This document shows, piece by piece, positions 51,028 to 62,593 of a DNA stretch of 64,000 nucleotides. The stretch lies in NCBI RefSeq assembly GCF_003931875.1, contig NZ_CP034245.1, positions 682,001 to 746,000 of the forward strand. Direction: 5' to 3'. The DNA comes from Microbacterium sp. 10M-3C3 (GTDB lineage Bacteria > Actinomycetota > Actinomycetes > Actinomycetales > Microbacteriaceae). The stretch's first letter is position 1. The number at the start of each line of letters is the position of its first letter. The notes beneath the pieces are model-generated. The model had not been told where the DNA came from. It did not search any database and saw only the letters and a list, made by a program, of their open reading frames with translations. Both the position numbers and the translations under genes were made by a program.

Positions 51028-53142
51028 GTGGCACAAGAAGTGCTCACCGACCTCAACAAGGTCCGCAACATCGGCATCATGGCGCACATCGATGCCGGCA
51101 AGACGACGACGACCGAGCGCATCCTCTTCTACACGGGCGTCAACCACAAGATCGGCGAGACGCACGACGGCGCTGCCACCACCGACTGGATGGAGCAGGA
51201 GCAGGAGCGCGGCATCACGATCACGTCGGCCGCTGTGACGTGCTTCTGGGAAGGCACCCAGATCAACATCATCGACACGCCCGGCCACGTCGACTTCACG
51301 GTCGAGGTCGAGCGGTCGCTGCGCGTCCTCGACGGCGCGGTCGCCGTCTTCGACGGCAAGGAGGGCGTCGAGCCCCAGTCCGAGACGGTGTGGCGTCAGG
51401 CCGACAAGTACAACGTCCCCCGCATCTGCTTCGTCAACAAGATGGACAAGCTCGGCGCGGACTTCTACTTCACCGTCGACACGATCGTGAACCGCCTCAA
51501 GGCCAAGCCGCTCGTCCTGCAGATCCCGATCGGCGCCGAGAACGACTTCGTCGGCGTCATCGACCTCGTCTACATGCGCGCCCTGGTGTGGCCCGGCGAC
51601 GCCAAGGGCGACGTGACGATGGGCGCCAAGTACGAGATCCAGGAGATCCCGGCCGACCTCGCCGACAAGGCGGCGGAGTACCGCGAGAAGCTCCTCGAGA
51701 CCGTCGCCGAGTCCGACGACGCGCTGCTGGAGAAGTACTTCGGCGGCGAGGAGCTCACCCCCGAGGAGATCAAGGCCGCCATCCGCAAGATGACGATCAA
51801 CTCCGAGGTCTACCCGGTGCTGTGCGGCTCGGCGTTCAAGAACCGCGGCGTGCAGCCGATGCTCGACGCGGTCGTGGACTACCTGCCCTCGCCGCTGGAC
51901 GTGCCCGCGATCGAGGCGCACGACCCGAAGAACGAAGAGACCATCATCGAGCGCCACCCCGACCGGGAGGAGCCGTTCGCGGCCCTGGCGTTCAAGATCG
52001 TCTCGCACCCGTTCTTCGGTCGCCTCACCTACATCCGCGTGTACTCCGGTCACCTGGACTCCGGCGCCCAGGTCGTGAACTCGACCAAGGGCAAGAAGGA
52101 GCGCATCGGGAAGATCTTCCAGATGCACGCCAACAAGGAGAACCCGGTCGACTCGGTCACCGCCGGTCACATCTACGCGGTCATCGGCTTGAAGGACACC
52201 ACCACCGGTGACACCCTCTCGGACGCCGCCGCGCAGGTCGTGCTGGAGTCGATGACCTTCCCGGAGCCCGTGATCGAGGTCGCGATCGAGCCCAAGACCA
52301 AGGCCGACCAGGAGAAGCTGGGTGTCGCCATCCAGAAGCTCGCCGAGGAGGACCCGACGTTCCGCGTGGAGCAGAACGCCGAGACCGGCCAGACGGTCAT
52401 CAAGGGCATGGGCGAGCTGCACCTCGACATCCTCGTGGACCGCATGAAGCGCGAGTTCAAGGTCGAGGCCAACGTCGGCAAGCCGCAGGTGGCGTACCGC
52501 GAGACGATCAAGAAGGCCGTCGAGCGTCACGACTACACGCACAAGAAGCAGACCGGTGGGTCGGGTCAGTTCGCGAAGATCCAGTTCGCGCTCGAGCCGC
52601 TCGAGGTCACGGCCGACAAGACGTACGAGTTCGAGAACAAGGTCACCGGTGGCCGCATCCCGCGCGAGTACATCGAGCCGACCAACCAGGGCTTCCAGGA
52701 CGCGATGAACGTCGGCGTGCTCGCGGGCTACCCGATGGTCGGCGTCAAGGCGATCCTCATGGACGGCGCGTCGCACGACGTCGACTCGTCGGAGATGGCG
52801 TTCAAGATCGCCGGCTCGATGGGCTTCAAGGAGGCCGTGCGCAAGGCGAACCCGGTGATCCTCGAGCCGATCATGGCCGTCGAGGTGCGCACGCCCGAGG
52901 AGTACATGGGCGACGTCATCGGCGACCTGAACTCCCGCCGCGGCCAGATCCAGTCGATGGAGGACGCGGCCGGCGTGAAGGTCGTCCGCGCGAACGTCCC
53001 GCTGTCGGAGATGTTCGGCTACATCGGCGACCTGCGCTCGAAGACCTCGGGCCGTGCCGTCTACTCCATGGAGTTCGACAGCTACGCCGAGGTGCCGCGC
53101 GCCGTCGCGGACGAGATCGTCCAGAAGACCAAGGGCGAGTAA
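51028..53142 (+). CDS. fusA: Elongation factor G
   Basis: This 704-residue GTPase moves the ribosome by one codon per cycle. It has G1 [10 protein letters not shown]3 DTPGHVDF and G4 NKMDK, followed by the standard domains II-V. Length is normal. The GTG at 51028 follows GGTAAGGA. It is read from the str operon or past the hairpin at 50949, and is followed by another hairpin before tuf. Confidence 0.97.
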   Translation: MAQEVLTDLNKVRNIGIMAHIDAGKTTTTERILFYTGVNHKIGETHDGAATTDWMEQEQERGITITSAAVTCFWEGTQINIIDTPGHVDFTVEVERSLRVLDGAVAVFDGKEGVEPQSETVWRQADKYNVPRICFVNKMDKLGADFYFTVDTIVNRLKAKPLVLQIPIGAENDFVGVIDLVYMRALVWPGDAKGDVTMGAKYEIQEIPADLADKAAEYREKLLETVAESDDALLEKYFGGEELTPEEIKAAIRKMTINSEVYPVLCGSAFKNRGVQPMLDAVVDYLPSPLDVPAIEAHDPKNEETIIERHPDREEPFAALAFKIVSHPFFGRLTYIRVYSGHLDSGAQVVNSTKGKKERIGKIFQMHANKENPVDSVTAGHIYAVIGLKDTTTGDTLSDAAAQVVLESMTFPEPVIEVAIEPKTKADQEKLGVAIQKLAEEDPTFRVEQNAETGQTVIKGMGELHLDILVDRMKREFKVEANVGKPQVAYRETIKKAVERHDYTHKKQTGGSGQFAKIQFALEPLEVTADKTYEFENKVTGGRIPREYIEPTNQGFQDAMNVGVLAGYPMVGVKAILMDGASHDVDSSEMAFKIAGSMGFKEAVRKANPVILEPIMAVEVRTPEEYMGDVIGDLNSRRGQIQSMEDAAGVKVVRANVPLSEMFGYIGDLRSKTSGRAVYSMEFDSYAEVPRAVADEIVQKTKGE

Positions 53143-53150
53143 CGCCGCCC

Positions 53151-53192
53151 TGGATGCCGGGGCTCCGCCCGCGGGCGGACTCCCGGCATCCA
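53151..53192 (+). terminator. Hairpin between fusA and tuf
   Basis: TGGATGCCGGG (53151-53161) and CCCGGCATCCA (53182-53192) are perfect arms enclosing a second palindrome CCGCCCGCGGGCGG. It lies 9 bp after fusA. Downstream, a TAGTAAT-like segment near 53215 may be a -10 box for a separate tuf promoter. Confidence 0.65.
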
Positions 53193-53297
53193 CCCCAACT
53201 CAATACCGACTCTCTAGTAATCTGAGAACCATCCCCGTAGACGACCGGTCGCAATCCAGCGCCCGGAACCTCTACACGACGTCCTGAGGAGGACCCA

Positions 53298-54491
<1,194 letters not shown>

Positions 54492-54508
54492 GTCCTCGGA
54501 CTTCCCGC

Positions 54509-54548
54509 GACGGGGTCGGGCCTTCGGGCCCGGCCCCGTCGTCGTTTG
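54509..54548 (+). terminator. Terminator after tuf
   Basis: GACGGGGTCGGGCC (54509-54522) pairs with GGCCCGGCCCCGTC (54527-54540), one wobble, short loop, followed by GTCGTTTG. Confidence 0.85.
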
Positions 54549-54589
54549 TTACGTCCCGATGAAGGTTTGGTGCTCGCGCTGGCCCTGAG

Positions 54590-54619
54590 TTGTGATTTCG
54601 CTGAGAACACCGCTAGCCT
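54590..54619 (+). promoter_or_regulatory. Promoter of the LPXTG protein gene
   Basis: TTGTGA (54590-54595) and TAGCCT (54614-54619) are separated by 18 bases, a good sigma-A-type promoter. The leader to the ATG at 54734 is about 105 nt. Confidence 0.6.
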
Positions 54620-54733
54620 GGGTCGAGAAGCAGTGGGAGAGGTGCCACTTTCCACATCCGTCTCGACCGCGGATACATCCATGCTGCTTCGTTTCGTCCC
54701 CACCGTACGAACTTCCCAGCATCGGAGTACCGA

Positions 54734-55270
54734 ATGAAGAACCTTCGCACCAAGCTTGCGGCGGTCGTCATCGCCGCCGCGGCTTTCACCGCCGCTCCCA
54801 TCGCGGCCTTCGCCGACGGGTACCCGCCGGCCAGCGTCGTCTCGGGACCTGCGACCGTCACCGCCGGCGGCACCGCGACCTTCACGTTCGGCGGCTTCGA
54901 CCCCAACGAGCAGGTCACCTTCACGCTCACGGGTGAGAACGCCGCCGGCGCGACCCTCGCGGTCGTCAAGGCCGCCGTCAACAGCAAGTCCATCACCAAG
55001 ACGGCTTCGGCCCAGGGCACGGCGTCGGTCACCGTGACGCTCCCGGCCAACGCCTCGGGCACCTACACCCTGACCGCGGACAGCGCGTCCACCGACCCGG
55101 CCTCGACGACCTTCACGGTCGCCGGCTCGGGCGGCAGCGGCCTCCCCGCCACGGGTATCGACGCCGCGTCGATGACCGGTGTGTGGATCGGCGGCGGCGC
55201 GCTGCTGGCCGCCGGCATCGCGGTCACCTCGGTGGCGGTCATCCGCCGCCGCCAGGCCGAGCAGGCGTAA
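54734..55270 (+). CDS. LPXTG cell-wall anchored small surface protein
   Basis: This 178-residue protein has a signal peptide (LAAVVIAAAAFTAAPIAAFA), a single Ig-like beta domain of about 95 residues rich in Thr, Ser and Ala (GTATFTFGGFDPNEQVTFTL), then the sortase motif LPATG, a membrane helix and the basic tail RRRQ. A sortase would link it to peptidoglycan; none is in the window. It has its own promoter and terminator and sits in the gap between tuf and the S10 operon. No adhesive function can be stated. Confidence 0.88.
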   Translation: MKNLRTKLAAVVIAAAAFTAAPIAAFADGYPPASVVSGPATVTAGGTATFTFGGFDPNEQVTFTLTGENAAGATLAVVKAAVNSKSITKTASAQGTASVTVTLPANASGTYTLTADSASTDPASTTFTVAGSGGSGLPATGIDAASMTGVWIGGGALLAAGIAVTSVAVIRRRQAEQA

Positions 55271-55279
55271 GCACCTCAC

Positions 55280-55313
55280 CGAAGGCCCTCCACCCACGGG
55301 TGGGGGGCCTTCG
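55280..55313 (+). terminator. Terminator after the LPXTG gene
   Basis: CGAAGGCCCTCCACCC (55280-55295) pairs with GGGTGGGGGGCCTTCG (55298-55313) with one wobble; the outer stem equals that of the rpoBC terminator. Confidence 0.85.
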
Positions 55314-55386
55314 TGCTGCGCGCAACCCCTTCTCCGTCCAGGTTCCGCCCGGCACAATGGCGGCGACACCCACCGAGGAGGACGAC

Positions 55387-55602
55387 ATGGGCGTGGACGA
55401 CATCGTCAACAAGGGCAAGCAGCTGTTCGAGCAGAACCGCGACAAGATCGAGGATGCCCTCAAGAGCGAGAAGGCCGAAGAGGTGAGCGACAGGATCCTC
55501 GACGGCGCCGCGGACGCGATCAAGAAGGTCGTGCCCGAGGGGCAGCGCGCGAAGGTCGACCAGGTGCGCGAGAACGTCGACAAGCACGTCGGCAACCAGT
55601 AG
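55387..55602 (+). CDS. Small Rv0909/MT0933-like protein (putative antitoxin family)
   Basis: This 71-residue charged helical protein (GVDDIVNKGKQLFEQNRDK at the start, DKHVGNQ at the end) resembles the actinobacterial Rv0909/MT0933 family, which is annotated as a toxin-antitoxin antitoxin although many members lack a toxin neighbour. None is adjacent here. The ATG at 55387 follows GAGGAGGA at ideal spacing; longer in-frame starts upstream would run through the terminator. CACAAT at 55353-55358 may be the -10 box. A general stress or membrane-associated helical role (CsbD-like) is an alternative. Confidence 0.65.
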   Translation: MGVDDIVNKGKQLFEQNRDKIEDALKSEKAEEVSDRILDGAADAIKKVVPEGQRAKVDQVRENVDKHVGNQ

Positions 55603-55612
55603 CCCGATCTCT

Positions 55613-55680
55613 CGAAAGTGCATCGTCGCGGCGAGACCGCTCGCCCGACGGTGCACCTTCGCGTGAACGGTGCACTCTCG
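55613..55680. repeat. Left cluster of the 12-bp CGARAGTGCAYC repeat
   Basis: Three copies lie here: 55613-55624 (+), 55650-55661 (- strand, one variant base) and 55669-55680 (- strand). The first two form the arms of a long hairpin (55613-55661) with an inner stem GGCGAG/CTCGCC. This cluster is upstream of the AbiEi-like gene; four more copies lie downstream of it. Confidence 0.7.
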
Positions 55681-55785
55681 GCGAGGTTGGCGAGCGGTCC
55701 TCCCCAGGCGCACGCGTGAGGACGGTGTGCACGGGCCGCGTCCTTCGTGTCTTCCGTCGCCGGGCAGGGGAGAAGGCTCGCGGGC

Positions 55786-56739
55786 ATGGATGCGCCGCGC
55801 CTTCTGCTGGCCCGTGATCACCTCCGCAGCGGCCGCGACGCGGCCTTCCGAGCGGCGATCCGCGAGCGCCGGCTCGTCGCGGTGTGCCGCGGGGTGTGGA
55901 CGGAGCGCGCGCCGTGGGTCGCGGCGCGCCCGGAGGAGCGGATGCGGCTGCGCGCCCGCGCCCACGCGCACATGTGCCAGGACCGTCCGGTCTTCGCGTT
56001 CGAGACCGCGGCAGCGCTGCACGGCTTGCCGCTGTGGGGCGCAGAGGACTCCCGCGTGCACGTGCTCGACCCCGACGAGCGGCCCGCGCGCAGCCGCCCG
56101 GGTGTCTTCCGCCACAGCGGTCCGCTCGCACCCGAGGACGTGACCGTGCGGCGCGGCGTCCTCGTGACCTCGCTCGAGCGCACGGTCGCCGACGTCGTAC
56201 GCACCGCGCGGAAGGAAGCGGCGATCTCCGTCCTCGACGCGGCTCTGCGCCAGGTCGCGTGGCGCGGCCACGACGAGTACGACCGCGATGCGGCGGAGGA
56301 GCTGCGCGGTCGGCTGATCGTCCGATGGTCGCGGATGCCGGGAGCCCGCGGCATCCGTCAAGCCCGCTTCCTCGCGCCGATCGGCGACGGGCGCGCGGAC
56401 CGTCCAGGGGAGAGCGTCTCGCGGCTGTGGATGCGGATCCTCGGCGCTGAGGATCCGGAACTGCAGTACGAGGTCGGCCTCCCGAGCGGCCGACGCGCAT
56501 TCCTCGACTTCGCCTGGCCACGGCTGCGCCGCTTCGGCGAGTTCGACGGCGATGCGAAGTACCTCGACCCGCTCCTGACCAGTGGTCAGGACATGCGCGG
56601 GGTGCTCCGTGCGCAGCGGGCGCGCGAGACGGACGTCATCGCCGCGACCGGGTTCACACCGGTGCGGTGGGGGAGCGAGCGGCTTGCGGGCATGTCGACG
56701 TTCGCTGCCTTCCTGCGCGCGCAGGGCCTCCTGCCCTGA
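55786..56739 (+). CDS. AbiEi/DUF559-like protein: winged-helix region plus restriction-fold nuclease region
   Basis: This 317-residue protein resembles the type IV AbiEi-family antitoxin/DUF559 proteins common in Microbacteriaceae. The N-terminal half has a helical DNA-binding-like region and VTSLERTVADVV near residues 125-136. The C-terminal region has the restriction-endonuclease-like pattern LDFAWPRLRRFGEFDGDAKY near 238-257, with the acidic D...E.D..K residues intact. No AbiEii toxin is adjacent, so a solitary nuclease or repressor is possible. The ATG at 55786 follows GGGGAGAAGG. It is bracketed by seven copies of a 12-bp repeat, suggesting a mobile or self-regulated unit. Confidence 0.7.
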   Translation: MDAPRLLLARDHLRSGRDAAFRAAIRERRLVAVCRGVWTERAPWVAARPEERMRLRARAHAHMCQDRPVFAFETAAALHGLPLWGAEDSRVHVLDPDERPARSRPGVFRHSGPLAPEDVTVRRGVLVTSLERTVADVVRTARKEAAISVLDAALRQVAWRGHDEYDRDAAEELRGRLIVRWSRMPGARGIRQARFLAPIGDGRADRPGESVSRLWMRILGAEDPELQYEVGLPSGRRAFLDFAWPRLRRFGEFDGDAKYLDPLLTSGQDMRGVLRAQRARETDVIAATGFTPVRWGSERLAGMSTFAAFLRAQGLLP

Positions 56740-56742
56740 CCA

Positions 56743-56810
56743 CGAGAGTGCACCATGATGGCGAGAGTGCATCGCCGGAGGTGCACTCTCGCCTCGACGA
56801 TGCACTTTCG
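56743..56810. repeat. Right cluster of the 12-bp CGARAGTGCAYC repeat
   Basis: Four copies: 56743-56754 (+), 56762-56773 (+), 56780-56791 (-) and 56799-56810 (-). The middle two form a hairpin with 14-bp arms (56760-56773 and 56780-56793, one wobble). The outermost copies of the two clusters extend to a 16-bp inverted repeat, CGAAAGTGCATCGTCG at 55613-55628 and its complement at 56795-56810. Confidence 0.7.
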
Positions 56811-57196
56811 GCGGAGGTATGGCGAGGTCGTCGGCGGTACCAGGACGCGCGACACGCCCGGGTTTGCGACACGCCCGGAGTGCACGTAGACTGTTCCAGT
56901 TCCACATTCCGGGAGCCGCTTCGCGCGTGCTCCGGGATCACTGCCAGGGCAGTGCATAGGTCCGCGAGAGCGAAGAACCTAGGCCGCGGGCAGCAGAACA
57001 TCACACCGAAACCCTCAGCTCCATCCGGAGACGCGCGCGTGCGCGCGGAGGGTTGGGCCGGATGCCTGCATCCGGTTTGACAGCTGAACAGCGGTGCAGC
57101 ATCGCTCGCGAGAGCGGAAAGTGCCAGGCGCGCAAGCGCCACCGTGCGTCCGATGCCCGGGGTCGGGTAAGACGCGAGAAAGAGAGTGAGCAGACA
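56811..57196 (+). promoter_or_regulatory. S10 operon promoter and structured leader
   Basis: TTGCGA (56864-56869) and TAGACT (56887-56892) with a 17-base spacer make the best promoter in the window. The leader to rpsJ is about 295 nt and has several hairpins: CACTGC/GCAGTG (56939-56954), CCGGATGC/GCATCCGG (57058-57075) and GGCGC-GCAA-GCGCC (57127-57140) with a GNRA loop. E. coli controls this operon through L4 binding to an S10 leader; an analogous control is possible. Confidence 0.75.
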
Positions 57197-57505
57197 ATGG
57201 CGGGACAGAAGATCCGCATTCGCCTGAAGTCGTACGACCACGCGGGGCTCGATTCGTCGGCTCGCAAGATCGTCGACACCGTGACCCGCGCCGGCGCCAC
57301 CGTCGTCGGCCCCGTGCCGCTGCCGACCGAGAAGAACGTCGTCGTCGTCATCCGGTCGCCCCACAAGTACAAGGACAGCCGCGAGCACTTCGAGATGCGC
57401 ACCCACAAGCGCCTCATCGACATCATCGACCCGACGCCCAAGGCCGTCGACTCGCTGATGCGTCTCGACCTCCCGGCCGACGTCAACATCGAGATCAAGC
57501 TCTGA
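57197..57505 (+). CDS. rpsJ: 30S ribosomal protein S10
   Basis: This 102-residue protein has the S10 signatures [15 protein letters not shown] and [10 protein letters not shown]. It also acts as NusE in antitermination. It starts the S10 operon at an ATG preceded by AGAGAGTGAG. Length is normal. Confidence 0.97.
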   Translation: MAGQKIRIRLKSYDHAGLDSSARKIVDTVTRAGATVVGPVPLPTEKNVVVVIRSPHKYKDSREHFEMRTHKRLIDIIDPTPKAVDSLMRLDLPADVNIEIKL

Positions 57506-57513
57506 GGTCCGAC

Positions 57514-58173
57514 ATGGCTGACATCAACTCCAAGGTTTCGAAGGGCCTGCTGGGCACGAAGCTCGGCATGACCCAGGTCTGGGACGCGAACGGCAAGCTC
57601 GTGCCCGTCACCGTGATCGAGGTCGCCCCCAACGTGGTGACCCAGGTCCGCACGCCGGAGAAGGACGGCTACAACGCCGTCCAGATCGCCTACGGCCAGA
57701 TCGACCCCCGCAAGGTCAACAAGCCGCTGACGGCCCACTTCGAGGCCGCCGGCGTCACCCCGCGCCGTCACCTCACCGAGGTCCGCACCGCGGATGCCGC
57801 TGACTACTCACTCGGTCAGGAGCTCACCGTGGACGGCCTGTTCGAGGCCGGCCAGCTCGTCGACGTCGTCGGCACGAGCAAGGGCAAGGGCACCGCGGGT
57901 GTCATGAAGCGCCACAACTTCAAGGGTGTCTCCGCCTCGCACGGTGCGCACCGCAACCACCGCAAGCCCGGTTCGATCGGCGCCTCGTCGACGCCGAGCC
58001 GCGTGTTCAAGGGCATGCGCATGGCCGGCCGTATGGGTGGCGAGCGCGTGACCGTCCTCAACCTCACGGTGCACGCCGTCGACGCCGAGAAGGGTCTGCT
58101 GCTCGTCAAGGGCGCCGTCCCCGGTGCGCGCGGCCGCATCGTCTACGTCCGCAACGCAGTGAAGGGTGCCTGA
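57514..58173 (+). CDS. rplC: 50S ribosomal protein L3
   Basis: This 219-residue protein has [14 protein letters not shown] at the N-terminus and [20 protein letters not shown], the loop reaching the peptidyl transferase centre. It is eight bases after rpsJ and four before rplD. Confidence 0.97.
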   Translation: MADINSKVSKGLLGTKLGMTQVWDANGKLVPVTVIEVAPNVVTQVRTPEKDGYNAVQIAYGQIDPRKVNKPLTAHFEAAGVTPRRHLTEVRTADAADYSLGQELTVDGLFEAGQLVDVVGTSKGKGTAGVMKRHNFKGVSASHGAHRNHRKPGSIGASSTPSRVFKGMRMAGRMGGERVTVLNLTVHAVDAEKGLLLVKGAVPGARGRIVYVRNAVKGA

Positions 58174-58177
58174 ACTC

Positions 58178-58840
58178 ATGGCTGACTCGACTCTCGCGCT
58201 CGACGTCGTCAAGGCGGACGGGAAGAAGGCCGGTTCGGTCGACCTTCCCGCGTCGCTGTTCGACGTCAAGACGAACATCCCGCTCATCCACCAGGTCGTC
58301 GTCGCCCAGCGCGCCGCCGCCCGCCAGGGCACGCACTCGACCAAGCGTCGTGGCGAGGTCTCCGGTGCCGGCCGCAAGCCCTTCAAGCAGAAGGGCACGG
58401 GTAACGCCCGTCAGGGCTCGATCCGCGCGCCGCACATGACCGGCGGTGGCATCGTCCACGGCCCGAAGCCGCGCGACTACGGCCAGCGCACGCCCAAGAA
58501 GATGATCGCCGCCGCGCTGCTGGGCGCCCTGAGCGACCGCGCCCGCGGCGAGCGTCTGCACGTCGTGGAGTCCTTCGGCATCGACGGCGCGCCGTCCACC
58601 AAGGCCGCCGCCGCCGTGCTGTCCGCCCTCGCGCCGACGAAGAACGTCCTCGTCGTCATCGAGCGCGACGACGAGCTGAGCATCAAGAGCGTCCGCAACC
58701 TTGAGTACGTGCACGTGCTCAGCTTCGACCAGCTCAACGCCTACGACGTGCTCGTCTCCGACGACATCGTCTTCACCAAGGCCGCCTACGACGCGTTCGT
58801 CGCGTCGAAGGCCGACGCCACCGAGGAGGTCTCGGCATGA
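58178..58840 (+). CDS. rplD: 50S ribosomal protein L4
   Basis: This 220-residue protein has the L4 loop [19 protein letters not shown], which lines the exit tunnel. The ATG at 58178 ([10 protein letters not shown]) is preferred over a codon upstream. In E. coli L4 represses the S10 operon through the leader. Its stop overlaps the rplW start (ATGA). Confidence 0.97.
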   Translation: MADSTLALDVVKADGKKAGSVDLPASLFDVKTNIPLIHQVVVAQRAAARQGTHSTKRRGEVSGAGRKPFKQKGTGNARQGSIRAPHMTGGGIVHGPKPRDYGQRTPKKMIAAALLGALSDRARGERLHVVESFGIDGAPSTKAAAAVLSALAPTKNVLVVIERDDELSIKSVRNLEYVHVLSFDQLNAYDVLVSDDIVFTKAAYDAFVASKADATEEVSA

Positions 58841-59136
58841 CCGCCGTGAACAAGGACCCGCGCGACATCATCCTGAAGCCGGTCGTCTCGGAGAAAAGCT
58901 ACGGGCTCATCGACGAGGGCAAGTACACGTTCTACGTGGACAACCGCGCCTCCAAGACCGAGATCAAGCTCGCGATCGAGAAGATCTTCGGCGTCAAGGT
59001 CGCCGCGGTCAACACGCTGAACCGCCCGGGCAAGGCCCGTCGCACCCGCTTCGGCATGGGCAAGCGCAAGGACACCAAGCGCGCCATCGTCACGCTGAAG
59101 TCGGGCACCATCGACATCTTCACGGCAGTCGGCTGA
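58837..59136 (+). CDS. rplW: 50S ribosomal protein L23
   Basis: This 99-residue protein has the L23 pattern [13 protein letters not shown] and [15 protein letters not shown]. It sits at the tunnel exit and docks trigger factor and SRP. It is translationally coupled to rplD. Confidence 0.97.
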   Translation: MTAVNKDPRDIILKPVVSEKSYGLIDEGKYTFYVDNRASKTEIKLAIEKIFGVKVAAVNTLNRPGKARRTRFGMGKRKDTKRAIVTLKSGTIDIFTAVG

Positions 59137-59161
59137 CGGTCGGGACAGGGACGAGAGAACA

Positions 59162-60001
<840 letters not shown>

Positions 60002-60013
60002 GAGTAGAGGAAG

Positions 60014-60295
60014 ATGCCACGCAGTCTCAAGAAGGGCCCCTTCGTCGACGAGCACCTGCTTCGCAAGGTCGTGTCGCAGAACGAGGCGGGTACCAAGAAC
60101 GTCATCAAGACCTGGTCGCGTCGCTCGATGATCATCCCCGCCATGCTGGGGCACACGATCGCCGTGCACGACGGTCGCAAGCACATCCCCGTGTTTGTGA
60201 CCGAGACCATGGTCGGCCACAAGCTGGGCGAGTTCGCGCCCACCCGCACCTTCCGCGGCCACGAGAAGGACGACAAGAAGGGCCGCCGCCGCTGA
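60014..60295 (+). CDS. rpsS: 30S ribosomal protein S19
   Basis: This 93-residue protein has [15 protein letters not shown] and the conserved TRTFRGHEK. It binds the head of the small subunit with S13. The spacing to rplB is 12 bp with GGAGTAGAGGA as the ribosome-binding site. Confidence 0.97.
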   Translation: MPRSLKKGPFVDEHLLRKVVSQNEAGTKNVIKTWSRRSMIIPAMLGHTIAVHDGRKHIPVFVTETMVGHKLGEFAPTRTFRGHEKDDKKGRRR

Positions 60296-60320
60296 CGCGG
60301 GGCGCTGAGAGGAGAGAGAA

Positions 60321-60725
60321 ATGGTGGAGTCCATCGCCCGTGTGCGACACATCCGCGTGACCCCTCAGAAGGCTCGTCGTGTCGTCGCCCTCATCAAGGG
60401 CAAGCAGGCCGAGGAGGCCCTGGCCATCCTCAAGTTCGCGCCGCAGAGCGCGAGCGAGCCCATCTACAAGCTCGTCGCCTCGGCGATCGCGAACGCTCGC
60501 GTGAAGGCCGACTCGACGAACGAGTACCTGGACGACGCCGACCTGTACGTGAAGAACGCGTACGTCGACGAGGGCACGACGCTCAAGCGTTTCCAGCCCC
60601 GCGCGCAGGGTCGTGCGTTCCAGATCAAGAAGCGCACGAGCCACATCACGGTCGTGCTCTCGACGCCGGAGACGGCCGAGGCACCCGCCGCGACGGCCGG
60701 CACGAAGAAGAAGGCGAGCAAGTAA
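60321..60725 (+). CDS. rplV: 50S ribosomal protein L22
   Basis: This 134-residue protein has the L22 fold with [15 protein letters not shown] and [16 protein letters not shown]. It has an Ala/Lys-rich tail beyond the usual end, common in actinobacteria. Its beta-hairpin lines the exit tunnel. The stop overlaps rpsC (TAATG). Confidence 0.96.
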   Translation: MVESIARVRHIRVTPQKARRVVALIKGKQAEEALAILKFAPQSASEPIYKLVASAIANARVKADSTNEYLDDADLYVKNAYVDEGTTLKRFQPRAQGRAFQIKKRTSHITVVLSTPETAEAPAATAGTKKKASK

Positions 60726-61483
60726 TGGGCCAGAAGGTCAACCCGTACGGCTTCCGCCTCGGCATCACCACGGACCACGTGTCGCGGTGGTTCTCGGACT
60801 CGACCAAGCCGGGCCAGCGCTACGCCGACTACGTCGCCGAGGACATCAAGATCCGCAAGCTCCTGCAGACGCAGCTGGACCGCGCCGGCGTGAGCAACAT
60901 CGAGATCGAGCGCACGCGTGACCGCGTCCGCGTCGACATCCACACCGCCCGCCCGGGCATCGTGATCGGTCGCCGCGGCGCCGAGGCCGAGCGCATCCGC
61001 GCCGACCTCGAGAAGCTCACCGGCAAGCAGATCCAGCTCAACATCCTCGAGGTGAAGAACCCCGAGGCCGACGCCCAGCTCGTCGCGCAGGGCATCGCCG
61101 AGCAGCTCTCCGCCCGCGTGGCCTTCCGCCGCGCGATGCGCAAGGGTCTGCAGGGCGCGCAGCGCGCCGGCGCCAAGGGCGTCCGCATCCAGGTCTCCGG
61201 CCGCCTCGGCGGCGCGGAGATGAGCCGCTCCGAGTTCTACCGCGAGGGCCGCGTGCCCCTGCACACGCTCCGTGCCAACATCGACTACGGCTTCTACGAG
61301 GCCAAGACGACGTTCGGCCGCATCGGCGTGAAGGTGTGGATCTACAAGGGCGACCTGACCAACAAGGAGCTCGCCCGCGAGCAGGCCAACGCGCCGAAGT
61401 CCCGCGGTCGTGACGACCGCGGCGGCGACCGTCGTCGTGGCCCCCGCGCCGAGGCCCCCGTCGCAGAAGGAGCGTCTGCCTGA
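60725..61483 (+). CDS. rpsC: 30S ribosomal protein S3
   Basis: This 252-residue protein has [17 protein letters not shown], the KH-domain [19 protein letters not shown] and the C-terminal helicase-side region. The tail is Arg/Asp/Gly-rich. Start and stop overlap its neighbours (TAATG and TGATG). Confidence 0.97.
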   Translation: MGQKVNPYGFRLGITTDHVSRWFSDSTKPGQRYADYVAEDIKIRKLLQTQLDRAGVSNIEIERTRDRVRVDIHTARPGIVIGRRGAEAERIRADLEKLTGKQIQLNILEVKNPEADAQLVAQGIAEQLSARVAFRRAMRKGLQGAQRAGAKGVRIQVSGRLGGAEMSRSEFYREGRVPLHTLRANIDYGFYEAKTTFGRIGVKVWIYKGDLTNKELAREQANAPKSRGRDDRGGDRRRGPRAEAPVAEGASA

Positions 61484-61902
61484 TGCTTATCCCCCGCAAG
61501 GTCAAGTACCGCAAGCAGCACCACCCCGGCCGCTCGGGCCAGGCCACCGGCGGCACGAAGGTCTCCTTCGGCGAGTTCGGCATCCAGGCCCTCACGCCCG
61601 CTTACGTGACCAACCGTCAGATCGAGTCCGCTCGTATCGCGATGACCCGTCACATCAAGCGTGGCGGCAAGGTGTGGATCAACATCTACCCCGACCGACC
61701 GCTCACCAAGAAGCCCGCCGAGACCCGCATGGGCTCGGGTAAGGGCTCGCCGGAGTGGTGGGTCGCCAACGTCAAGCCGGGTCGCGTCCTGTTCGAGGTC
61801 GCGGGCGTCAACGAGCAGCTCGCTCTCGAGGCGCTCACCCGTGCCATCCACAAGCTGCCGCTGAAGGCACGCATCATCAAGCGCGAGGAGGGCGACGCGT
61901 AA
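61483..61902 (+). CDS. rplP: 50S ribosomal protein L16
   Basis: This 139-residue protein begins [15 protein letters not shown] and contains [17 protein letters not shown] and the [12 protein letters not shown] motif. L16 orients A-site tRNA. The stop overlaps the rpmC start (TAATG). Confidence 0.97.
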   Translation: MLIPRKVKYRKQHHPGRSGQATGGTKVSFGEFGIQALTPAYVTNRQIESARIAMTRHIKRGGKVWINIYPDRPLTKKPAETRMGSGKGSPEWWVANVKPGRVLFEVAGVNEQLALEALTRAIHKLPLKARIIKREEGDA

Positions 61903-62216
61903 TGGCGATCGGCACCAAGACGCTCGCGACGAGCGAGCTCGACACGTTCGAAGACCAGCGCCTGGTCGAGGAGCTGCGCAAGGCCAAGGAGGAGCTGTTC
62001 AACCTCCGCTTCCAGTCGGCCACCGGCCAGCTCGAGAGCCACGGCCGCATCCGCGCCGTCAAGCGCGACATCGCGCGGCTGTACACGGTGATCCGCGAGC
62101 GCGAGCTCGGCATCCGTGCCACGCCCGCTCCGGTCGCCGCGTCGACCAAGGCGAAGAAGACCAAGGCCTCGAAGGCGGATGCTGCGCCTGAGGCCGCGAA
62201 GGAAGAGGCCGAGTGA
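61902..62216 (+). CDS. rpmC: 50S ribosomal protein L29 with C-terminal extension
   Basis: This 104-residue protein is longer than typical L29 (60-70 residues). The core ([20 protein letters not shown]) is standard. About 30 extra residues rich in Lys, Ala and Glu follow from residue 75. The next gene, rpsQ, has a similar extension at its N-terminus. The start is the ATG at 61902, overlapping the rplP stop. Confidence 0.93.
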   Translation: MAIGTKTLATSELDTFEDQRLVEELRKAKEELFNLRFQSATGQLESHGRIRAVKRDIARLYTVIRERELGIRATPAPVAASTKAKKTKASKADAAPEAAKEEAE

Positions 62217-62593
62217 TGGCTGAGACCACCGAGAAGAAGGCGCCGGCGCGCAAGCCGGCCGCCAAGAAGGCCGCCGCCGAGGTGGAGACCCCCCGGGTCG
62301 CGGGTCACGAGAGCGCCGCGCACGACGTGCGCGACGCTGACGCCCGTGGCTACCGCAAGTCGCGTCGTGGCTACGTCGTGAGCGACAAGATGGACAAGAC
62401 GATCGTCGTCGAGGTCGAGGACCGCGTGAAGCACCCCCTCTACGGCAAGGTCATCCGTCGCACCTCCAAGGTGAAGGCGCACGACGAGGGCAACACCGCC
62501 GGCATCGGCGACCTGGTTGTCATCAACGAGACCCGTCCGCTCAGCGCCACCAAGCGCTGGCGCCTGGTCGAGATCGTGGAGAAGGCCAAGTGA
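62216..62593 (+). CDS. rpsQ: 30S ribosomal protein S17 with N-terminal extension
   Basis: This 125-residue protein has the S17 core from about residue 44 ([19 protein letters not shown]), preceded by about 43 residues of Lys/Ala/Pro-rich sequence not found in S17 of other phyla. The ATG at 62216 follows GGAAGAGG and overlaps the rpmC stop (TGATG). The stop overlaps rplN (GTGA). Confidence 0.94.
   Translation: MAETTEKKAPARKPAAKKAAAEVETPRVAGHESAAHDVRDADARGYRKSRRGYVVSDKMDKTIVVEVEDRVKHPLYGKVIRRTSKVKAHDEGNTAGIGDLVVINETRPLSATKRWRLVEIVEKAK

Noticed and set aside
55387..56739. Complete type IV toxin-antitoxin pair
   Set aside because: There is no AbiEii-type toxin or other recognisable toxin next to either antitoxin-like gene, so a working pair cannot be claimed.
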